Source: an uncultured Collinsella sp.
Lineage (GTDB): Bacteria > Actinomycetota > Coriobacteriia > Coriobacteriales > Coriobacteriaceae
Direction: 5' to 3'
Length of the DNA: 18,321 nt
Assembly (NCBI GenBank): GCA_934675795.1
Contig: CAKURW010000037.1
Coordinates: 1 to 18,321, forward strand
The translations under genes were made by a program, and so were the position numbers. Below, one piece after another: positions 1 through 5,256 of the stretch (the stretch's first letter is position 1; every line of letters begins with the position of its first letter). The notes under the pieces are model-generated. The model worked only from the letters and a program-made list of their open reading frames with translations, was not told where the DNA came from and made no database searches.

Positions 1-40
1 GCGCCTTTAGACGCGAGCCCGGAGCCCGTGGGTTATACCC

Positions 41-71
41 TAAGAGCAAACCACCCTTTTTAAGGGTGGTT
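41..71 (-). terminator. Putative intrinsic terminator of the serine ammonia-lyase gene
   Basis: A perfect 10-bp inverted repeat (AACCACCCTT / AAGGGTGGTT, arms 49-58 and 62-71) with a 3-nt loop lies 18 nt past the minus-strand stop codon. On the minus strand the stem is followed by TGCTCTTA, a weak U-tract. It may also serve a convergent gene to the left of the window. Positions 1-40 hold nothing I can identify. Confidence 0.6.
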
Positions 72-89
72 CTGATTCGTTCTTTGTCG

Positions 90-1697
90 CTATCCGCACA
101 CACCGCATTTTGCACAGGCCGAAAGTGCGGCCGGAGCCTGCGCGATGCCGCCCTTTGCCGTCTCGCGCAGCGTGGCCGGCAACGCGTGACCCACCGAGAG
201 CATGACATGTGCCATCTGGTCAAACGGCACCAAGCTCTTAATGCCTGCGAGGGCGAGTTGTGCAGAGCTAAAGGCCGCTGCCACGCCGATGGCGTTGCGG
301 TTTTGGCAGGGCACCTCCACGAGGCCACCGACGGGGTCACAAACGAGGCCCAGCAGGTTACTCAGCGCGATGGAGCTGGCGTCGAGCGCCTGTTCGGGCG
401 TGCCGCCGAGCATCTGCACCAGCGCGGCGGCTGCCATGGCGGCGGCGCTTCCCACCTCGGCCTGGCATCCGCCCTCGGCGCCGGCGACGCAGGCACTCGT
501 GGTGAGGTTGAGGCCGATGGCGGCTGCGCAGTAGAGCGCGTCCATGACTTGCTCGTCGTCGAGCTGCAGGCGATCGGCGAGCGCCAACACGCAGCCGGGC
601 ACGACACCCGCGGAGCCTGCCGTGGGGGCGGCGACGATCACTCCCATCGTGGCGGAGCGCTCAAGCACGGCCATCGCGCGGGCCACGGCGTCGGTCTGAA
701 CGGGGCCCATCAGGCTTGCACTCAAATCGTTGCGGCCGGTGGCTTCGACAAGCTTGGCCTCGCCGCCGATAAGCCCGCCGAGCGAACGCTGCGGATTGGC
801 GATGGGGGCCGTGGTCTCCTCGCGCATGACGTCGAGCACGCGGCGCATAGCAGCGACGGCGTGGGCCTCGCCGGTCAGACGCGCCTCGCGAACGGCCATG
901 ACGGCGCCAATGCTGAGCCCCAGTTCCTCGCACGCATCGAGCAGCTGCTCGCCGTCGTCGAAGATTTCCTTGGCCGAGACGCCGGGAGAGAGCGACGAGG
1001 CAGAACCGGGGAGCTCGATAAAGGTCGCGTAATCGACATTGTCGAGCTTGCGCAGCATGGGGACGACGGTGTCGTCGGGCGCGCCGTCGGTCTCAAAGAC
1101 GGAGTAGGCCTGGCCGCCCACTTCGGTGCGGTAGGTGCGGCAGAAGGCGATGTTCACGTGTGCATAGGCGAGCAGGTTGGTGAGCGCGGCGAGCACGCCG
1201 GGGACGTCCTGGTGTGCCACAAACAGCGTGGAATACATGCCCGAGATATCGACGCCGACGCCGTTAATGCGGCTGATGCGCATCTTGCCTCCGCCCAGGC
1301 TCTCACCGCGGACCTGTGCCGTGGCGCCCGTGTCGTCGACCATGTCGATGTCGACGGTATTGGGGTGGATGGAGGCGTCGTCGCCCTTGATGTCAAAGTG
1401 ATATTCGAGGCCCTGCTCGCGCGCGAGGTCGAAGGCCTGCTTGATGTTCTCGTCATCGGTGTCGAGGCCCAGGATGCCCGCGACGAGCGCTCGGTCGGTG
1501 CCGTGGCCGCGGTAGGTGTGGGCGAAGGAGTTCCACAAGCCAAAGGTGACTTTGGTGATGCGGCCTTCCAGCAGGCTGGCGGCAACTTGGGCGCAGCGCA
1601 GGGCGCCGGCGGTGTGCGATGAGCTGGGGCCGACCATGACGGGGCCCAAGATCTCGAATGCCGAGGTCGTAGCTAGTGTTTGCGGCTTGCCTGCCAT
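90..1697 (-). CDS. sdaA: L-serine ammonia-lyase, iron-sulfur type, single-chain beta-ACT-alpha fusion
   Basis: 535 residues. The enzyme deaminates L-serine to pyruvate and ammonia using an oxygen-sensitive [4Fe-4S] cluster in the cytoplasm. Seen: an N-terminal beta domain with PSSSHT at 24-29; an ACT-like segment at about 152-228 (DISGMYSTLFV onward, with DVPGVLAALTNLL); and a catalytic alpha domain from about 240. Three conserved cysteines, C411, C453 and C464 (GGCQAEVG, CDPVGG, VEVPCQNRN), have the 42- and 11-residue spacing known for the cluster ligands of this family. The C-terminus is Cys-rich (C528, C531, C534), fitting the tail-in-mouth cysteine described for a type II homologue. In type I enzymes (Bacillus SdaAB/SdaAA) the beta-ACT and alpha parts are separate proteins, so this is a fused version. 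The start is set by AAGGAG about 7 nt upstream of ATG. It is monocistronic, downstream of metK and its terminator. The symbol follows general usage and fused forms are named variously. Confidence 0.95.
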   Translation of the reverse strand: MAGKPQTLATTSAFEILGPVMVGPSSSHTAGALRCAQVAASLLEGRITKVTFGLWNSFAHTYRGHGTDRALVAGILGLDTDDENIKQAFDLAREQGLEYHFDIKGDDASIHPNTVDIDMVDDTGATAQVRGESLGGGKMRISRINGVGVDISGMYSTLFVAHQDVPGVLAALTNLLAYAHVNIAFCRTYRTEVGGQAYSVFETDGAPDDTVVPMLRKLDNVDYATFIELPGSASSLSPGVSAKEIFDDGEQLLDACEELGLSIGAVMAVREARLTGEAHAVAAMRRVLDVMREETTAPIANPQRSLGGLIGGEAKLVEATGRNDLSASLMGPVQTDAVARAMAVLERSATMGVIVAAPTAGSAGVVPGCVLALADRLQLDDEQVMDALYCAAAIGLNLTTSACVAGAEGGCQAEVGSAAAMAAAALVQMLGGTPEQALDASSIALSNLLGLVCDPVGGLVEVPCQNRNAIGVAAAFSSAQLALAGIKSLVPFDQMAHVMLSVGHALPATLRETAKGGIAQAPAALSACAKCGVCG

Positions 1698-1720
1698 GGG
1701 TGCTCCTTCTTTGTCCCGTC

Positions 1721-1841
1721 GTTCCGAGGGCTTTAGTATTTGGTCGCCTGCTCGGACAGTCCTGCTCGCACGGAGGCCACATTAAGTGGCCTCCGGCTCG
1801 TGCGGAACTCGCGATCGACCAAATACTAAAGCCCTCGGAAC
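1721..1841. repeat. 121-bp palindromic element A
   Basis: A perfect 26-bp inverted repeat has arms at 1721-1746 and 1816-1841. It encloses a second perfect 10-bp hairpin (CGGAGGCCAC / GTGGCCTCCG, arms 1771-1780 and 1786-1795, loop ATTAA). The sequence between the two stems is itself imperfectly complementary, so almost the whole element can fold as one long rod. It ends about 11 nt before the Shine-Dalgarno of the serine ammonia-lyase gene and would be in its 5' leader. It may be a dispersed miniature palindromic element or a leader RNA structure. No coding capacity was seen. Confidence 0.8.
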
Positions 1842-1876
1842 TTAGGATACATGGTTGGAGTCGCTCTGCTGCAAAA

Positions 1877-1906
1877 TTTATCGGCCTGTGATTTATTCCA
1901 TGTCCC
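1877..1906 (-). promoter_or_regulatory. Weak candidate promoter for the serine ammonia-lyase gene
   Basis: On the minus strand GGGACA (1906-1901) and GATAAA (1882-1877) are separated by 18 nt. Each matches the sigma70-type consensus in four of six positions. It lies between the metK terminator and palindromic element A and would give a leader of about 170 nt that carries the element. The assignment is by eye and weak. Confidence 0.3.
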
Positions 1907-1927
1907 AGGTAGGCTCATCTTCACCAC

Positions 1928-1971
1928 CTTTAAATAAAAAAGAAGTACCGGTTGGGGCCGGTACTTCTTTT
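1928..1971 (-). terminator. Strong intrinsic terminator of metK
   Basis: A 14-bp perfect stem has arms at 1938-1951 and 1958-1971 (core GAAGTACCGG / CCGGTACTTC) and a 6-nt loop. On the minus strand it is followed by a T-rich run (TTTTTTATTT counting the end of the stem). It lies 38 nt past the metK stop codon. Confidence 0.9.
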
Positions 1972-2008
1972 GGTGCGTTGTTTCTTTGCTGTAGCTTTTG
2001 CCGTTAGC

Positions 2009-3289
2009 TTACAGGCCGCTGGCTGCTTTGAGCTCTTCGACGCGGTCGGTTTTCTCCCAGGTGAAGTCGGGGTCTTCGCGGCCGAAGTGACCGTAGGCTG
2101 CCGTCTTTTCGTAGATGGGGCGGCGCAGGTCTAGGTCGCGGATGATTGCGCCCGGGCGCAGATCGAAGGTCTTCTCTACGGCCTCGACGATCTTGTCCTC
2201 GGCAACATGCGCGGTACCGAAGGTGTCGACCATGATTGAGAGGGGCTTGGACACGCCAATGGCGTAGGCCAGCTCGACTTCGCAGCGGTCGGCAAGGCCG
2301 GCGGCGACCACGTTCTTGGCGACCCAGCGAGCGGCGTACGCGGCGGAGCGGTCGACCTTGGTGCAGTCCTTGCCGCTAAAGGCACCGCCGCCGTGACGGC
2401 CGTAGCCGCCATAGGTGTCGACGATGATCTTGCGGCCGGTCAGACCCGTGTCGCCCATGGGGCCGCCCACGACAAAGCGACCGGTGGGGTTCACGTAGAT
2501 GTCCGCGTTGTCCCACGGCATGTTCTCGGCGGCCATGACCGGGGTGATGACGTGCTCGATGAGGTCGGCCTTGATCTTGCCCATGTCCTCGATCTCGGCG
2601 GCGTGCTGCGTGGAGATGACGATGGTCGTGACCTCGACGGGCTTGCCGTCTTCGTAGCGCACGGTGACCTGGGTCTTGCCGTCGGGACGCAGATAGGCGA
2701 GGGTACCGTCGTGACGCACGGCGGCCAGGCGCTCGGCCAGGCGGCTTGCCAGGTAGTGTGGCATGGGCATGAGGGTCTTGGTCTCGTTGGAGGCATAACC
2801 GAACATCATGCCCTGGTCGCCGGCGCCGATCAGGTCGATCGGGTCGGTGGTAGCGCCGGTCTGGGTCTCGAAGGACTCGTCAACGCCCTGGGCGATATCG
2901 GGCGACTGCTCGTGGATGAGGCTCATAACGCCGCAGGTGTCGCAGTCAAAACCGAACTTGGCACGGTTGTAGCCAATGCGGCGGATAACACCGCGGGCGA
3001 TTTCCTGTACGTCGACGTAGGCCTGGGTCCGAATCTCGCCGGCGACAATGACGGTGCCGGTGGTCACGAGGGTCTCGCAGGCGCAGCGGACGTTCTCCAC
3101 GTTGGCGGGCGCACCGTTGGGGGCGATGTAGCCCTGCTCCTGGAGCTCTATTTCTTTGGAGAGGATTGCGTCGAGGACGGCGTCGCTGATCTGGTCAGCG
3201 ATCTTATCGGGATGACCTTCGGTCACCGACTCCGACGTAAAAACAAAGGACCCGTGTTGGGGCGGGATGGAACGAAGTTCTTCTGACAT
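2009..3289 (-). CDS. metK: S-adenosylmethionine synthetase
   Basis: 426 residues. MetK makes S-adenosylmethionine from ATP and methionine, with tripolyphosphate cleavage, in the cytoplasm, normally as a tetramer. Seen: GHPDK at 25-29; the family hexapeptide GAGDQG at 155-160; the glycine-rich nonapeptide GGGAFSGKD at 300-308; and the metal/substrate region IHEQSPDI near 125-132. All core blocks are intact. It is longer than the usual 380-400 residues mainly because about 18 extra residues lie between DAIL (40-43) and ACET (70-73), where the E. coli enzyme has a short link. It also has a CDTC pair at 116-119. The start ATG follows AAAGGA about 5 nt upstream. It is the first gene of its own unit, read divergently from gltX, with a hairpin in its leader and a strong terminator after it. 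It supplies the methyl donor used by RsmB in this window. Confidence 0.98.
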   Translation of the reverse strand: MSEELRSIPPQHGSFVFTSESVTEGHPDKIADQISDAVLDAILSKEIELQEQGYIAPNGAPANVENVRCACETLVTTGTVIVAGEIRTQAYVDVQEIARGVIRRIGYNRAKFGFDCDTCGVMSLIHEQSPDIAQGVDESFETQTGATTDPIDLIGAGDQGMMFGYASNETKTLMPMPHYLASRLAERLAAVRHDGTLAYLRPDGKTQVTVRYEDGKPVEVTTIVISTQHAAEIEDMGKIKADLIEHVITPVMAAENMPWDNADIYVNPTGRFVVGGPMGDTGLTGRKIIVDTYGGYGRHGGGAFSGKDCTKVDRSAAYAARWVAKNVVAAGLADRCEVELAYAIGVSKPLSIMVDTFGTAHVAEDKIVEAVEKTFDLRPGAIIRDLDLRRPIYEKTAAYGHFGREDPDFTWEKTDRVEELKAASGL

Positions 3290-3301
3290 GATTGTCCTTT
3301 C

Positions 3302-3338
3302 AAAAACGTGTCCCGGCGACCGTTACCATTCCGCCGGG
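3302..3338 (-). promoter_or_regulatory. metK leader hairpin followed by T5 (possible attenuator)
   Basis: On the minus strand CCCGGCG (3338-3332) and CGCCGGG (3318-3312) form a 7-bp GC stem with a 13-nt loop. ACACG and then TTTTT (3306-3302) follow, just ahead of the metK Shine-Dalgarno AAAGGA. This resembles a terminator-like or translation-controlling leader structure. I do not recognise it as a named SAM riboswitch. It may be only a 5'UTR stem. Confidence 0.45.
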
Positions 3339-3356
3339 CTCTCTATGCAAGGGCAC

Positions 3357-3362
3357 ATCATA
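3357..3362 (-). promoter_or_regulatory. Candidate -10 box of the metK promoter
   Basis: TATGAT on the minus strand, five of six matches to TATAAT, about 67 nt upstream of the metK start. No good -35 hexamer lies at 16-18 nt; the sequence there is TGTGAA-like. A start site near 3350 would give a leader of about 60 nt. Confidence 0.4.
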
Positions 3363-3398
3363 GCGCGTAAATCAAACATTCACACCCTTTCCGCACCT

Positions 3399-3607
3399 AC
3401 TCATTGGGGACAGACTTAAATGACCAGCCAATAGGAACACTCTTACGGCACCTGGGGACGCTCCTTATGTGTCGGCACTTGGGGACGATCCTTTTCTGCC
3501 GGCAGTTTAGGAACGTCCCCAAGTGACGGCAGTTTGGGACACTCCTGTTCAGTTAGCTTCGAAGAGCGTCCCCAAAGACTGGTCATTTAAGTCTGTCCCC
3601 AATGAGT
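3399..3607. repeat. 209-bp palindromic element B with TGGGGAC/GTCCCCA repeats
   Basis: A perfect 29-bp inverted repeat has arms at 3399-3427 and 3579-3607. The interior is also self-complementary. TGGGGAC occurs at 3405-3411, 3453-3459 and 3480-3486 on the left, and its complement GTCCCCA at 3515-3521, 3568-3574 and 3595-3601 on the right. CGGCA units recur roughly every 27 nt. The central section (about 3471-3535) forms an imperfect hairpin of about 30 bp. The element sits between the divergent metK and gltX promoters. It resembles REP/MITE-type palindromes mobilised in trans. No transposase gene is present in the window. Confidence 0.85.
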
Positions 3608-3645
3608 GGGTCGGTGCCCTTTGTGCGGAGGTTGCTTGGATGCTT

Positions 3646-3651
3646 TATACT
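3646..3651 (+). promoter_or_regulatory. Candidate -10 box of the gltX promoter
   Basis: TATACT, five of six matches to TATAAT, 40 nt upstream of the chosen gltX start. TTGTGC at 3621-3626 is a poor -35 candidate at 19-nt spacing. The box lies inside the longest possible reading frame, which supports the downstream start for gltX. Confidence 0.5.
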
Positions 3652-3680
3652 GGTGCGGTTAGACATCCATCCTGCAATCG

Positions 3681-3685
3681 AGGAG
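3681..3685 (+). promoter_or_regulatory. Ribosome binding site that fixes the gltX start
   Basis: AGGAG lies 6 nt upstream of the ATG at 3692. The in-frame ATG at 3602 lacks such a site, lies within palindromic element B, and would add 30 residues unlike the family. Confidence 0.85.
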
Positions 3686-3691
3686 ATTTCC

Positions 3692-5167
3692 ATGGCATCA
3701 GACGTTCGCGTCCGCTTTGCACCCTCACCCACGGGCAAGCTGCACATCGGCGGCGCCCGCACCGCTATCTATAACTGGGCTTTCGCCCGTGCTAACGGCG
3801 GCACGTTCATCCTGCGCATCGACGACACCGATCCCACCCGTTCCACCGACGAGAACACGCAGATCATCCTGCGCGCCATGCGTTGGCTGGGCCTGGACTG
3901 GGACGAGGGTCCCGAGGTGGGCGGCGACTTTGGCCCCTACGCCCAGACCGAGCGCTTGGACCTGTACAAGCAGGCCGCCCAGAAGCTTTGGAACGAGGGC
4001 AAGGCCTATCCCTGCTTCTGCACCAAGGAGCAGCTCGACGCCGACCGCAAGGCCGCGCAGGAGCGCAAGGACCCCTTCCAGGGCTATCAGCGCCGTTGCC
4101 GCGATCTTGATCCCGAGGAGGCCCGCCGCCGCATCGAGGCCGGCGAGCCCTACGTCCTGCGCATCAAGGTGCCCGAGGACCGCGGCGACGTCGTCATCCA
4201 CGACGCTGTCCACGGCGAGGTGACCTTCGACGCCAAGGAGCTCGACGACTTTGTGATCTTCCGCTCCGACGGCACGCCCACGTACAACTTCGCGACCGTC
4301 GTCGACGACGCCATGATGAAGATCACCCACGTCATTCGCGGCGACGACCACCTCTCCAACACCCCGCGCCAGGTCATGGTCTACGAGGCCCTCGGCGCGC
4401 CCGTGCCCACGTTCGCCCACATCTCCATGATCCTGGGCGCCGACGGCAAGAAGCTCTCCAAGCGCCATGGCGCCACCTCGGTGGAGGAGTACCGCGACGC
4501 CGGTTACCTGTCCGACGCCTTCGTCAACTACCTGGCGCTGCTCGGCTGGTCGCTCGACGGCGAGACCACAATCATCCCGCGCGATGTCCTGGCCAGCAAG
4601 TTCTCGCTCGACCGCATCTCCAAGAATCCGGCGACCTTCGACCCCAAGAAACTCGACTGGGTCAACGCCGAGTACATCAACGGCATGTCCGATGCCCAGT
4701 TTGCCGACGAGATCATGGTCCCCGAGCTGCACGAGGCGGGTCTCATCGAGGGCAACGTCGAGTACGGCGAGGACTGGATCGACGCGCTTGCCGCAATCGT
4801 CAAGCCGCGCACCAAGATGCCGGCCGACGCCGTGACAGTCGCCGCTCCCATCTTCGCTACGGCCGAGACGCTCGAGTATGACGAGAAATCCGTTAACAAG
4901 GGCCTGGCTAAGGAAGGCATGGGCGCCGTTCTGGATGCCGCCAAGGCCGCGCTCGAGGGCGTGGACAAGTGGACTGCCGAGGCCATCGACGCCGCGCTTG
5001 AGCCGCTGCCCGAGCAGATGGACCTTAAGAAGCGCGTGGTGTTCCAGGCCGTGCGCGTCGCCGTCTGCGGCAACATGGTGAGTCCTCCGCTGGGCGAGAC
5101 CATGGCGCTCGTCGGCCGCGACGACTGCCTGGCACGCATCGACCGCGCCCGCACGATGGCACTGTAA
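3692..5167 (+). CDS. gltX: Glutamyl-tRNA synthetase
   Basis: 491 residues from the chosen ATG, a usual family length. This class I synthetase charges tRNA-Glu with glutamate in the cytoplasm. Seen: RFAPSPTGKLHIGG with the HIGH-type motif at 18-21; KLSKR at 254-258; the Rossmann catalytic domain between them; and a helical anticodon-binding C-terminal half. A zinc-site-like region has C108, C110 and C136, but the position of the fourth E. coli ligand (His127) is Asp138. Whether it also charges tRNA-Gln (a non-discriminating enzyme needing GatCAB) cannot be told from this window. Codons are strongly C-ending, as expected for a highly expressed gene here. It is monocistronic, with its own promoter-like box upstream and a terminator downstream. 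Confidence 0.97.
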   Translation: MASDVRVRFAPSPTGKLHIGGARTAIYNWAFARANGGTFILRIDDTDPTRSTDENTQIILRAMRWLGLDWDEGPEVGGDFGPYAQTERLDLYKQAAQKLWNEGKAYPCFCTKEQLDADRKAAQERKDPFQGYQRRCRDLDPEEARRRIEAGEPYVLRIKVPEDRGDVVIHDAVHGEVTFDAKELDDFVIFRSDGTPTYNFATVVDDAMMKITHVIRGDDHLSNTPRQVMVYEALGAPVPTFAHISMILGADGKKLSKRHGATSVEEYRDAGYLSDAFVNYLALLGWSLDGETTIIPRDVLASKFSLDRISKNPATFDPKKLDWVNAEYINGMSDAQFADEIMVPELHEAGLIEGNVEYGEDWIDALAAIVKPRTKMPADAVTVAAPIFATAETLEYDEKSVNKGLAKEGMGAVLDAAKAALEGVDKWTAEAIDAALEPLPEQMDLKKRVVFQAVRVAVCGNMVSPPLGETMALVGRDDCLARIDRARTMAL

Positions 5168-5190
5168 TCGCTGCGCAAACGTTTGTATCC

Positions 5191-5224
5191 GAGCCCCGTT
5201 CACCCCGAGCGGGGCTCTTGTTTC
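5191..5224 (+). terminator. Intrinsic terminator of gltX
   Basis: GAGCCCCG (5191-5198) and CGGGGCTC (5210-5217) form an 8-bp stem with an 11-nt loop, followed by TTGTTTCT. It begins 23 nt after the gltX stop. It overlaps the first possible in-frame ATG for priA (5218), arguing for a later priA start. Confidence 0.8.
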
Positions 5225-5241
5225 TGAAGACGAATGGGATG

Positions 5242-5246
5242 GGAGG
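5242..5246 (+). promoter_or_regulatory. Ribosome binding site for priA
   Basis: GGAGG, 10 nt upstream of the ATG at 5257. It favours that start over the in-frame ATGs at 5218 and 5239. Confidence 0.6.
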
Positions 5247-5256
5247 TGCAGGGACA

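Noticed and set aside
1..63. Possible 3' end of a plus-strand gene (open frame 1-60, TAA at 61-63)
   Set aside because: Only 20 codons including TTA, CTA and AGA, which are rare here; the stop lies in the terminator stem and there is no recognisable motif.
66..1622. Long plus-strand open frame (518 codons) opposite the serine ammonia-lyase gene
   Set aside because: No recognisable protein; it is the mirror of a high-GC gene with C/G-ending codons. The opposite strand encodes a complete enzyme with all motifs.
1698..2008. T-box or amino-acid riboswitch in the serine ammonia-lyase leader
   Set aside because: No T-box or glycine/lysine riboswitch core was recognised; the structure is dominated by one long palindrome.
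3602..3691. 30-residue N-terminal extension of GltX from the ATG at 3602
   Set aside because: It lies in palindrome B and contains the candidate -10 box. The AGGAG-preceded ATG at 3692 gives the family N-terminus.
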